Assembly (NCBI GenBank): GCA_008501785.1
Contig: QQUD01000716.1
Span: 1-22,165 of the forward strand
Length of the DNA: 22,165 bases
Origin: Chloroflexota bacterium
Lineage (GTDB): Bacteria > Chloroflexota > Anaerolineae > Promineifilales > Promineifilaceae
Reading direction: 5' to 3'
Position numbers and translations under genes: made by a program. This document shows, piece by piece, positions 6,966-14,148 of the stretch. A model generated the notes under the pieces. The model was not told where the DNA came from and searched no databases. It saw only the letters and a list, made by a program, of their open reading frames with translations. Position 1 is the first letter of the stretch. Each line of letters starts with the position of its first letter.

Positions 6966-7724
6966 TCACACCCAAAATGCCTTCTCCAAGTCGGTAAACT
7001 CTGCCGCCGGGCCGTTAAACTTATTGCGTCCCAACTCTAGTACATAGACATAATCAGCAATCTTCAACGCCTGCCGGATTTCCTGATCCACCAGGATAAT
7101 CGTTTTCTTTTCTATATCGCGCAGGTCAATCAACATCTGATACACTTCTTCGCTGAGCAGCTTGGCTAAACCGGCCGTCGGCTCATCCACCAGCACCACC
7201 TTTGGGTCAGTCATCAACGTCCGACCCAGTTCCACCATCCGCTGCTGTCCGCCAGATAGTTCCCCAGCAAGCTGGCGCCTCTTTTCACGTAAGATGGGGA
7301 AGCGTTCGTAATTTTCCTCAATTCTTTGCCGCATCCGGGTCTTATCCTTGCGGAAAGTGTAGGCACCCATCATCAGATTTTCTTCAACTGACATGAATTT
7401 GAAGATGCCGGTATGCTGTGGAATGTAAGCCAGCCCCAAATCAATCAGTTGATGAGTGGGCGTACCGACGACGTCTCGCCCATCAATGATGACTTTGCCG
7501 CCTTGCGGCTTCAGGAAGCCATAAATCGCTTTGAGCAAGGTAGATTTCCCCACGCCGTTCGCGCCGAGGACGGTGGTAATTTTTCCCCGTTCGGCGTCGA
7601 GATTGACGCCCTGAAGGATATGCAGATCGGCATAATAGCCAGCGTACAGCTCTTGTACGCGCAGCATCATGTTTTCGGGATTACGGCCGTTTCCAGTCCC
7701 ATCTTTCTGTTTCAACTCACTCAT
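6966..7724 (-). CDS. livF: Branched-chain amino acid-type ABC transporter ATPase (LivF type)
   Basis: It supplies ATP hydrolysis for the import system encoded just upstream. Counted from the chosen start, it has Walker A GANGVGKST (54-62), the Q-loop in YIPQHTGIF, signature LSGGQQ (156-161) and Walker B VVLVDEP (176-182). The switch position reads VDQ, the LivF-style replacement of His. Start ATG 7724 is chosen because GAGAGG lies 6 nt before it and it overlaps the livG stop by 8 nt; the longer frame from 7751 has no ribosome site and a non-homologous head. The N-terminus carries a short extra segment (GTGNGRNPEN) created by an ACGGCCGT palindrome. It is the last gene of the cluster. Confidence 0.93.
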   Translation of the reverse strand: MSELKQKDGTGNGRNPENMMLRVQELYAGYYADLHILQGVNLDAERGKITTVLGANGVGKSTLLKAIYGFLKPQGGKVIIDGRDVVGTPTHQLIDLGLAYIPQHTGIFKFMSVEENLMMGAYTFRKDKTRMRQRIEENYERFPILREKRRQLAGELSGGQQRMVELGRTLMTDPKVVLVDEPTAGLAKLLSEEVYQMLIDLRDIEKKTIILVDQEIRQALKIADYVYVLELGRNKFNGPAAEFTDLEKAFWV

Positions 7725-8463
7725 CTTCATCCTCTCCCAGGTACGCTTCAATCACCGCTGGATCATGCCGCACCTCATCTGGTGTCCCATCCGCAATCAA
7801 CGTACCATAATTGAGCACCAACAGCCGCTTACTCACCGAAAAAATCGCGCTCATATCATGACTGATCAACAATACCGCTTTGCCGTCCTCGTGAACCTTG
7901 CGAATGTACTCGTAAATCGTTTCCTGCAGCTTGGGGTGTACCCCAGCAAACGGCTCATCCAAAATGATGAAGTCCGGGTCTAGCATCAACAGCCGTCCCA
8001 GCTCCAACAACTTTTGTTGACCGCCGGAAAGGCCACGGCCGTATTCGCCAATCAAATGCTCCACCGTCAAAAACTTCAAAATCTCATATGCTTTATCTTC
8101 TATCTCATTCCGATTCGCTGCCGGATTTAAAGCCAGCGCCGGAACCAACATATTCTCCAGCACCGTCATTCGTCGAAACGCCCGCGTCACTTGAAAAGTA
8201 CGTCCAATTCCCCGTCGGGCTACTTGATACGGCGGCAAGCCGTCAATCCGTTCCCCATTCAGGAAAATCGCGCCACCGGTGGGCGCATACACACCGTCAA
8301 TCAAATTTGTCAGCGTTGTTTTGCCTGCCCCATTGGGGCCAATCAACCCCACAATCGAAGGTGCATCAACCGTCACCGACACCACATTCACAGCCTGCAA
8401 ACCGCCAAAACTTTTGCTCACCTTTTGCAATTCAAGCGTCTTGCCATTTCCATTATTGTTCAT
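7717..8463 (-). CDS. livG: Branched-chain amino acid-type ABC transporter ATPase (LivG type)
   Basis: This 248-residue ATPase partners the LivF-type subunit. It has Walker A GPNGAGKTT (42-50), the LivG-typical GIGRTFQ Q-loop (85-91), signature LSGGQQ (145-150), Walker B FIILDEP (165-171) and switch H202 in LISHDMS. Its ATG shares one base with the livM stop, and GGAGG lies about 8 nt upstream, so translation is coupled. The acidic tail (GEDEDE) overlaps the start of livF. Confidence 0.94.
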   Translation of the reverse strand: MNNNGNGKTLELQKVSKSFGGLQAVNVVSVTVDAPSIVGLIGPNGAGKTTLTNLIDGVYAPTGGAIFLNGERIDGLPPYQVARRGIGRTFQVTRAFRRMTVLENMLVPALALNPAANRNEIEDKAYEILKFLTVEHLIGEYGRGLSGGQQKLLELGRLLMLDPDFIILDEPFAGVHPKLQETIYEYIRKVHEDGKAVLLISHDMSAIFSVSKRLLVLNYGTLIADGTPDEVRHDPAVIEAYLGEDEDE

Positions 8464-9938
8464 CAGACTGCCTCCGTTTTTGCCGATTCACTAGCCTGAT
8501 TGCGTTTCGCCACCGTCGCTTTCCGCGCTGCCGCGCTGCCGCTCAACCGTTCAAACACGGGATAAAGCAAGCCATTGCGTGCAAACCGCAGCGTTAACAT
8601 CAACAGCAAGCCAAACAAGACAAAGCGCCATGTGCCAAATTGAATCCGTGTTGTCGCTGGAATGCCCACACGCACTAATGCATTCACTGCCCAAGATGGC
8701 AAGATAATTTCTCGCAGCAGTTCCAAGGCAATGTGCAATACAAACGCGCCAATCGCCGCGCCTGCTAAAATTTCCAGGCTGCCGATCACCGCCATCGCAA
8801 TCACCGTACTCATAATCAAAATCTCGATATTTGTCGGCGTGATGATCGTAATCGTGTGGTAAAATGTGGCTCCGGCCATGCCTGCTAACATGCTCGTAAT
8901 CACAAACAGCATAATCTTATAGCGCACCACATTCACGCCCATCGCCGCTGCCGCCTCCTGGTCTTCCCGAATCGCCCGCCAAAACATACCAAAACGAGAA
9001 TTCGCCAGCGCATACATCAACGCCAGGCTGGCCGCAAACATGAACAGCATCACGTAATAATCGCCAAAACCACCCACCGGGAACAGCCGAGCCAACTGCA
9101 AGCCGTTCGACCCCTCGGTGTATTGAAACTCAGTCACCAACACGATGCGTAAAATTTCCGAAAAAGCAATGGTAAAAAGCGCCAGATACGCACGTCGTAA
9201 AGGCAAACACAGCACGCCAATAATGAGGCCGACAACCCCAGCCATTATCGTTCCGGCGATGATCCCCGGCAGCGGCGGCACGCCAAAATCACGCCCCAGC
9301 AGTCCGGAGGTGTAAGCGCCGACGGCCATTAGCGCCATGTGGGCAAATGAGAATTGGCCGCCCAATCCAGCCAGCAGCGCCCAACTCGAAGCCATGATTG
9401 CCAGGAAATACGCTTCCGTCACCACACCGATGCGGAAATCATTGCCTAAAAAGACAGGGGCCAGGATGCCCAGGTACAACAAGGCACCAATGGGCATCGT
9501 CTGTCGAAAGGGGAACCGGGGTGCCCAGCCAACAACGAGGCTGCTGATCAGCGCCAAAACGAGGCTTTCCACCAGGACAAAAATGAGCTGACCAACGTTC
9601 ACGGGCAATTTCAGGAATAGATTTGCCGCGAAGAATAAGACAACACCCATGATGCCGCCACCGCCCGTTGCCAGCCACAAATTGCTGCGTTCTCGGCCAG
9701 CCTGCAAGTACCCTGCCGTCGCGCCAATCAGACCATATCGAAACAGGGTAAACAGCAGCAAAATGAGAAATAGCGCCGAGGCCGATTCAGGTATCTGTGG
9801 AATAAAGGCGGCCGCCACGGATTCGGCCAGCGTTGCCAGCGTGAGTGCACCATAACCGGCTGGTATCAAAATACTCAACAGAGCCAACTGCCATTTTTTA
9901 TAATCATAACGGTTAGATAGAGATTGTGTAACGGCCAT
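8463..9938 (-). CDS. livM: Branched-chain amino acid-type ABC transporter permease (LivM type), long form
   Basis: It is an integral membrane channel subunit. The LivM core starts near residue 180, with GLGGQFSFAHMALMAVGAYT (about 191-210) and the ATPase-contact helix RAIREDQEAAAAMGVNVVRY (about 321-340). The roughly 170 residues before it add several hydrophobic helices, so at 491 residues it is longer than usual LivM proteins. ATG 9938 is preceded by AAGGAG with 7 nt spacing; the longer frame would start at a TTG (9959) inside the livH end. It follows the livH TAA by a single base. The C-terminal tail (about 465-491) is basic and polar. Confidence 0.92.
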   Translation of the reverse strand: MAVTQSLSNRYDYKKWQLALLSILIPAGYGALTLATLAESVAAAFIPQIPESASALFLILLLFTLFRYGLIGATAGYLQAGRERSNLWLATGGGGIMGVVLFFAANLFLKLPVNVGQLIFVLVESLVLALISSLVVGWAPRFPFRQTMPIGALLYLGILAPVFLGNDFRIGVVTEAYFLAIMASSWALLAGLGGQFSFAHMALMAVGAYTSGLLGRDFGVPPLPGIIAGTIMAGVVGLIIGVLCLPLRRAYLALFTIAFSEILRIVLVTEFQYTEGSNGLQLARLFPVGGFGDYYVMLFMFAASLALMYALANSRFGMFWRAIREDQEAAAAMGVNVVRYKIMLFVITSMLAGMAGATFYHTITIITPTNIEILIMSTVIAMAVIGSLEILAGAAIGAFVLHIALELLREIILPSWAVNALVRVGIPATTRIQFGTWRFVLFGLLLMLTLRFARNGLLYPVFERLSGSAAARKATVAKRNQASESAKTEAV

Positions 9939-9939
9939 T

Positions 9940-11184
9940 TTACGACTCCTTCCTGCCAAACAAGCCTGTAGGACGGAACAACAGCATCAAGGCAAAGATA
10001 ACCAACCCGAATGCCGTTTTGTAGGCCAAGCCTCGTGTTGGATCAGGGAAGCAAGCAGTCCCCATCGCTTCTACCAGGCCGATGATTAACCCGCCGACCA
10101 ACGCCCCGGGCACAGACCCCAAACCGCCCAACACAATAATGACAAAGGAACGGCCGGCTGCCTCAACGCCAATCCAGGGAACCCAGGAAAAGATGGGAAC
10201 CAATGCCGCCCCGGACATGCCGGCCAGCATCGTACCGATGCCAAAAGCGAGGGTGTTCATCCTTAACGGATTGACCCCAGCCACGGCCGCAGCCTGCTTG
10301 TCCATGGAAACGGCCCGCAGCGCTCGTCCTATCCAGGTGCGATTGAGGAAGAGCAGCAGCAGCCCAATCAGCAGGACAGAAGCTCCGGCAGCAACTAACC
10401 GGTCGGCAACCAGCCGAATCGGACCCAGTTCCAGGCTGCCTAACAGCCACGGTCCCAGGTTGACCATGCCCAAACCAGGAGTGTATCCAGGCGCTTTTTG
10501 CGGGAACGGCCCTACGATAGAGAGCGTGGTGTTTTCCAGCAAAAAAGCCAGTCCAAAGGTAACCAAAATCGCATATTCGCCGGGACGTTCAATTTGCCCC
10601 AGGTGCATAGGCCGCAAAAATAACGGTTCAAAAATCAATCCCAAAACAGCAGTGCCGATACCGGCAACCAGGATGCCCCACAAGGGATTGATAGGTAGGC
10701 CAACACTCTCGGCCATCCACTTGAGAAAGAAGAAGGAGATGAAGCCGCCGATCATGTAATGCTGTCCATGGGCGAAACTGATCACGCCTTGAATACCGTA
10801 AATCAGGGTCAGGCCAACAGCCATCAAAGCATAGATAAACCCAATTTGCAGCCCGTTGGCAGTTTGGTTGACGACGTAGTTGAAGTTGGTGACACATAAG
10901 TTGTCAGGGTCGTATAGGGCAAATACACGGTAGAGGGCAATGGTGAGAAGGATAGCGAAAACGGCCGTAACCCTCGAACTCACCACTGGTGTAAAGTACC
11001 ACAATGGTATCAATAAAATTGGCCCGCCCAACATACCGGCAAAAATCCCGACCACCCGTGTTCCCTCCGGGTTTAGATTCTTGAGCCGGTATACATTTGG
11101 CGTTCGCACGCCGCCCAATATCCCCCAGATCAATAGCCAGGCAATCGTTCCTAGCAATATCCAGGTTGGCTCTATGTTCTGCAT
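9940..11184 (-). CDS. livH: Branched-chain amino acid-type ABC transporter permease (LivH type), long form
   Basis: The LivH core starts near residue 108 with GLQIGFIYALMAVGLTLIYG (111-130) followed by IQGVISFAHG, the typical first core helix. The cytoplasmic coupling helix is GRALRAVSMDKQAAAVAGVN (about 286-305). The C-terminus has ILGGLGSVPGALVGGLIIGL. About 105 extra N-terminal residues carry three hydrophobic helices, making it 414 residues against roughly 300 in the classic family. Tandem GGAGGAGG lies just before ATG 11184. It is downstream of the C-N hydrolase gene by 33 bp and upstream of livM. Confidence 0.92.
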   Translation of the reverse strand: MQNIEPTWILLGTIAWLLIWGILGGVRTPNVYRLKNLNPEGTRVVGIFAGMLGGPILLIPLWYFTPVVSSRVTAVFAILLTIALYRVFALYDPDNLCVTNFNYVVNQTANGLQIGFIYALMAVGLTLIYGIQGVISFAHGQHYMIGGFISFFFLKWMAESVGLPINPLWGILVAGIGTAVLGLIFEPLFLRPMHLGQIERPGEYAILVTFGLAFLLENTTLSIVGPFPQKAPGYTPGLGMVNLGPWLLGSLELGPIRLVADRLVAAGASVLLIGLLLLFLNRTWIGRALRAVSMDKQAAAVAGVNPLRMNTLAFGIGTMLAGMSGAALVPIFSWVPWIGVEAAGRSFVIIVLGGLGSVPGALVGGLIIGLVEAMGTACFPDPTRGLAYKTAFGLVIFALMLLFRPTGLFGRKES

Positions 11185-11217
11185 AAACCTCCTCCATTAT
11201 TCTCAGTCTTGTCGTCG

Positions 11218-12048
11218 CTAATCTCTATCTCCAATCTCCAAAGCCGTATAATCCGCTAACTTGTCCAGGCGGAACGGATATGTTTCCCTTGCCGCACGGA
11301 TTGAGTTTTTATCAATGATAAATAGATGCGCTTCTTCTTTTTCGCTCAGGATGGTTGGTTGGACATGATCATCAATCCAGGGCGGGCACAAAATCGAATT
11401 TCCCCACATCTCTCCCGCACGGTTAATGCTTAAAAAATAAACCTGGTATTCCAAAGCGCGGCAAATGGCAAAATGGTGCCAGCTAGCAAATGAACCATCT
11501 TTCGTAAAGGCAACCGGATGTAAAATCACGTCAACTTGATGCGTATTGACCAATACCCTGATCAGCTCTGAAAACCGAAAATCATAACAAATGATGATGC
11601 CAAAACGGACCCCTTCCCATTCAAAAACAGCCAGCTTGCTGCCACGAGAAAAATACTCTTGCTCCATGGAAGCGCCAAATTGAGCCAGATGCAGCTTGCT
11701 GTAGTTAGCCACACATTCTCCAGAGGGTCCCACAACCGCCTGCGAAATGAAATAGCTTCCATTTTTTACCTGGGGAAAGCCATACGAAACTGCACACCCC
11801 ACCTTTTTGGCTAATGTGGCCATTTCGGTAAACGTTTCCCCCAACAATGGTTCTGTTAATTCGGACAGGTTTGCAAACGAATTAGCTGAATATTCGATTG
11901 TCGTCAGCTCCGGCAGCAAAATGAGATCGATGTCTGGTTCTTGTTGGCAGGACGCTTCCAAAAATTGGACGATATTTCGCACATGAGCACGCTTTTGTGC
12001 AGCCGATTTCACCTGTGTGATTAGGGGTTGATAGGCTAGAATTTTCAA
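11218..12048 (-). CDS. Carbon-nitrogen hydrolase (nitrilase superfamily; amidase or omega-amidase-like)
   Basis: The enzyme hydrolyses non-peptide C-N bonds with a Glu-Lys-Cys triad. Counting from TTG 12048 the triad is E47 (LLPEL), K118 (YSKLHL) and C154 (IICYDFRF), with a second Glu in SMEQEYF. The size (276 residues) and the CYDFRFSEL motif are closest to Nit2/omega-amidase-type branches by eye, but the substrate cannot be fixed. TTG 12048 (MKILAYQPL) is preferred because GAGAGG lies 4 nt upstream and it gives the family-typical N-terminus; a TTG at 12060 is the longest option. Its place between the binding protein and permease genes argues that it acts on the imported compound or its transaminated product. 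Confidence 0.87.
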   Translation of the reverse strand: MKILAYQPLITQVKSAAQKRAHVRNIVQFLEASCQQEPDIDLILLPELTTIEYSANSFANLSELTEPLLGETFTEMATLAKKVGCAVSYGFPQVKNGSYFISQAVVGPSGECVANYSKLHLAQFGASMEQEYFSRGSKLAVFEWEGVRFGIIICYDFRFSELIRVLVNTHQVDVILHPVAFTKDGSFASWHHFAICRALEYQVYFLSINRAGEMWGNSILCPPWIDDHVQPTILSEKEEAHLFIIDKNSIRAARETYPFRLDKLADYTALEIGDRD

Positions 12049-12160
12049 TTTGCCTCTCAATCAATAAGAAGATCACAAAAAGATTTTGCAACTAATTTAA
12101 CCGCAGAATTCGAGAATTCAGCCACAAACGACACAGATTTTTATACATTCTTCGTCTCTT

Positions 12161-12183
12161 CTCAAAAGTAGGGTATGCCCTAC
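12161..12183 (-). terminator. Weak terminator-like hairpin after the binding-protein gene
   Basis: On the minus strand a 6-bp stem (GTAGGG/CCCTAC, 4-nt loop, 12168-12183) is followed by TTTTGAG. It is short, so only partial termination is likely. Confidence 0.35.
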
Positions 12184-12218
12184 CATTTTATTGAGATGTT
12201 TCCATTCTTCTTTAATCC

Positions 12219-12256
12219 GTGTTATCTGCGAATGAACCTGTGTCATCTGCGGTTCA
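12219..12256. repeat. Degenerate direct repeat GTGTyATCTGCG
   Basis: GTGTTATCTGCG (12219-12230) and GTGTCATCTGCG (12240-12251) lie 21 bp apart, each followed by a TGAAC/TTCAT-like segment. They are related to the tandem repeat at 3891-3917 in opposite orientation, suggesting a dispersed intergenic repeat. Confidence 0.5.
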
Positions 12257-12320
12257 TTTTTCTTCTAAAGATTTTTGTAGATCATACTTTGGTTTAATCG
12301 TACATAACGTTTGGCTTTGC

Positions 12321-12353
12321 AGATTGGTTCAATCTACAAGATTGAACCAATCT
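12321..12353. repeat. Perfect 15-bp inverted repeat with 3-nt loop
   Basis: AGATTGGTTCAATCT (12321-12335) is followed by ACA and its exact reverse complement (12339-12353). Each arm is itself partly palindromic (AGATTG/CAATCT). There is no T-run on either side, so it resembles a REP-type stem-loop rather than a terminator. Confidence 0.75.
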
Positions 12354-12370
12354 TACCAAGTTATTTCAGG

Positions 12371-12425
12371 TGGAGTGGAGGCTTCAGCCAGAAAGTCACG
12401 AGACCCGGCTAAAGCCTCTACTCCA
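12371..12425. repeat. 19-bp imperfect inverted repeat, REP-like
   Basis: The arms at 12371-12389 and 12407-12425 match at 17 of 19 positions around a 17-nt loop; the core is AGAGGCTTTAGCC-like. It lies 31 bp after the stop of the binding-protein gene (minus strand) and may stabilise that mRNA's 3' end. Confidence 0.7.
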
Positions 12426-12455
12426 AACCTCACGAAGTCCTAAAGAACATTATCT

Positions 12456-13844
12456 TTAAGGCGTGCCACCGTATGGGATGAGCGCTGTATCGTGTGTCTG
12501 GAAAGCGGGCGGGAAGACCACGGCCGCGTTGTCAGGGTCTTGACCAACCTCGAAGTACTGCTGAATGACGACGGCCGCATCTGGCCATTGATGCCACATC
12601 CAGGCCGGTTCGTCATCTGGCACAGGATTGTTTATGCCATAGGGGAAATAGTAATGCCCCTGCGCCAATATCCGGTCAGTAGCTTCAATCTCGGCAATGA
12701 TGGCGTCGGGGTCGGTGGAACCAGCGCGTTCGATGGCCTCAGCCGTGATGTAGACACTATCATAGGTAGCCAGAGCAAAGCTGGGTGCTGGGCGGTCGAA
12801 CTGTGCCCGATACGCTTCGTCTACGCTTTTGGTGGTGTCATTGTAATTGCCTGGCGTCAAACCAACACGCAGATAGGCACAATAATTGCCGTCCGGCACA
12901 TTGTCCCAATATTCCGCATTGATGGCGACCTGGTTGGCTACACAAACGGTTTCTTCAGTTGGGGCTAGTCCAATTTCGGCCATTTGTTGCTCAACATTGT
13001 AACTGGTTTCACCGGTGACTAGCACCATGATAGCATCAGGTGTGCGCTCGCCTTCCTGAATACGGGTCAACACCGGTAAGAAATCCTCTGTCCCCAGTTC
13101 AACAAAGAAGACCTCGGAATCAATACCGCGCCCGGTCATGAACTCCACTTGTGCTTCGGAAGCGGGTACGCCATAGTCGGTATTTTCGGCAATAATGACG
13201 ACATATTCAAAGCCCAAGGCATCCAACCAATTGATCTGCTGGGAAGCGACCAATGTAGAGGTGACAGCAACCCGAAAGACTTCATCGTAGCCAGCGGCAG
13301 TGATATTGTCATTCCATGTTTCGGAGAATACACAAGGAATATGGCGTTCGTGGCAAACTTCGATCATGGTCAGGCCAACGGCGCTATGATATTCACCAAT
13401 GATGGCTACAGCCCCGTCTTCCTCAATCAGGCGCTCGGCAACGGCCGTTCCCCGTTCCGGCAAGCCCTGCGTATCCACAAAAACTAGTTCAATGGGACGA
13501 CCCAGCACCCCACCCGCCGCGTTAATCTCGTCAACCGCCAACTGAGCCGTGAACTGCATGGCAATCCCACCACCTACAGAACCCGGCGCAGAAAGGGGAC
13601 CAGTCGCGCCAATAATGATTGGCTCGGCCGCTTCTGCCTCTACTTCCACGACACGAGTCACTTCAACTTCCTCAGTTACCGTCTCCACCTCAGTTTCGGT
13701 GACAATACGAGTTACTTCAACTTCCTCCGTAATCGTTTGTTCAACAACACGGGTTACTTCTACCACTTGCTGCCCGCCACAGGCAACCAGAATTAGGGTC
13801 AATACGAATAGCAAAAGAATATAAATTGGTAATCGTTTAAACAT
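12456..13844 (-). CDS. ABC transporter substrate-binding lipoprotein (LivJ/LivK type, Peripla_BP_6)
   Basis: This is the extracytoplasmic receptor of the import system. A lipoprotein signal ends at L-V-A-C22, the lipid attachment Cys. Residues about 27-72 form an unusual linker of repeated E-V-T-R-V-V/E-V-E-V-T-R units, likely an extended or coiled stalk. The binding fold begins PIIIGATGPLSAPGSVGGG (75-93) and includes INAAGGVLGRPIELVFVD, IIGEYHS and YDSVYITAEAI, as in type I amino-acid-binding proteins. Length (462) exceeds LivK because of the linker. AGGAGG lies 5 nt before ATG 13844. Gaps of about 300 bp upstream and 407 bp downstream, both with hairpins, suggest separately tuned expression. 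Ligand class inferred: amino acid, amide or short organic acid. Confidence 0.92.
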   Translation of the reverse strand: MFKRLPIYILLLFVLTLILVACGGQQVVEVTRVVEQTITEEVEVTRIVTETEVETVTEEVEVTRVVEVEAEAAEPIIIGATGPLSAPGSVGGGIAMQFTAQLAVDEINAAGGVLGRPIELVFVDTQGLPERGTAVAERLIEEDGAVAIIGEYHSAVGLTMIEVCHERHIPCVFSETWNDNITAAGYDEVFRVAVTSTLVASQQINWLDALGFEYVVIIAENTDYGVPASEAQVEFMTGRGIDSEVFFVELGTEDFLPVLTRIQEGERTPDAIMVLVTGETSYNVEQQMAEIGLAPTEETVCVANQVAINAEYWDNVPDGNYCAYLRVGLTPGNYNDTTKSVDEAYRAQFDRPAPSFALATYDSVYITAEAIERAGSTDPDAIIAEIEATDRILAQGHYYFPYGINNPVPDDEPAWMWHQWPDAAVVIQQYFEVGQDPDNAAVVFPPAFQTHDTALIPYGGTP

Positions 13845-13849
13845 TCAAG

Positions 13850-13855
13850 CCTCCT
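13850..13855 (-). promoter_or_regulatory. Strong ribosome binding site of the binding-protein gene
   Basis: AGGAGG on the minus strand is 5 nt before ATG 13844, consistent with the high expression expected of a binding protein. Confidence 0.75.
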
Positions 13856-13882
13856 CCATACAGAACTTCATAATAGGATAAA

Positions 13883-14034
13883 GAATAAGGAATTGTGAAT
13901 TGTGAATTATGAAGTGTGAGCAGGCTAGAATATCACTCGTTGATTTGTGTGATTTTGCTTTTGTAAAAATCAGAATAAGGGTTCACAGAGGGTGGAAAGA
14001 ACCGATTTCATTCACAATTCACAATTCGTTATTC
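13883..14034. repeat. 152-bp unit with near-perfect 25-bp terminal inverted repeats
   Basis: Positions 13883-13907 and 14010-14034 are complementary at 24 of 25 bases, including the perfect 17-mer AATTGTGAATTGTGAAT, around a 102-nt core. The arms are made of an 8-bp unit (AATTGTGA). No target-site duplication is visible. It lies in the 304-bp gap between the CoA-transferase and binding-protein genes and could form a long mRNA stem. Confidence 0.7.
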
Positions 14035-14054
14035 ACAATTGATTATTTTCTACT

Positions 14055-14073
14055 TATCGACTTTTTGTCGATA
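14055..14073. promoter_or_regulatory. Palindrome TATCGAC-N5-GTCGATA (operator or hairpin)
   Basis: A perfect 7-bp inverted repeat with a TTTTT spacer lies about 210 bp upstream of the binding-protein start. It could be a regulator site or a short stem-loop; no promoter boxes could be fixed next to it. Confidence 0.4.
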
Positions 14074-14148
14074 TTGACGCTGTGAGCGCCTTACAGTCAA
14101 CCTCTTTTAAATGTTTGTCCTCACCTCCTTCTTCTCTTCTCTGTTAGG

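Larger units (their letters stand above)
12049..12455. other. 407-bp gene-free stretch rich in repeats and hairpins
   Basis: No coding frame is convincing. It holds a small hairpin at 12168-12183, a degenerate 21-bp repeat at 12219-12256, a perfect 15-bp hairpin at 12321-12353 and a 19-bp imperfect one at 12371-12425. It separates the binding-protein gene from the rest of the transporter genes, so it may set different expression levels by partial termination or by protecting the upstream mRNA. Confidence 0.7.

Noticed and set aside
6815..6997. Plus-strand 60-codon frame after the glycosyltransferase
   Set aside because: It runs into the livF-type gene on the other strand, has no ribosome site and no recognisable features.
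10082..10759. Plus-strand open frame of 225 codons
   Set aside because: It is antisense to the well-supported livH-type gene and arises from the codon pattern of that membrane protein.
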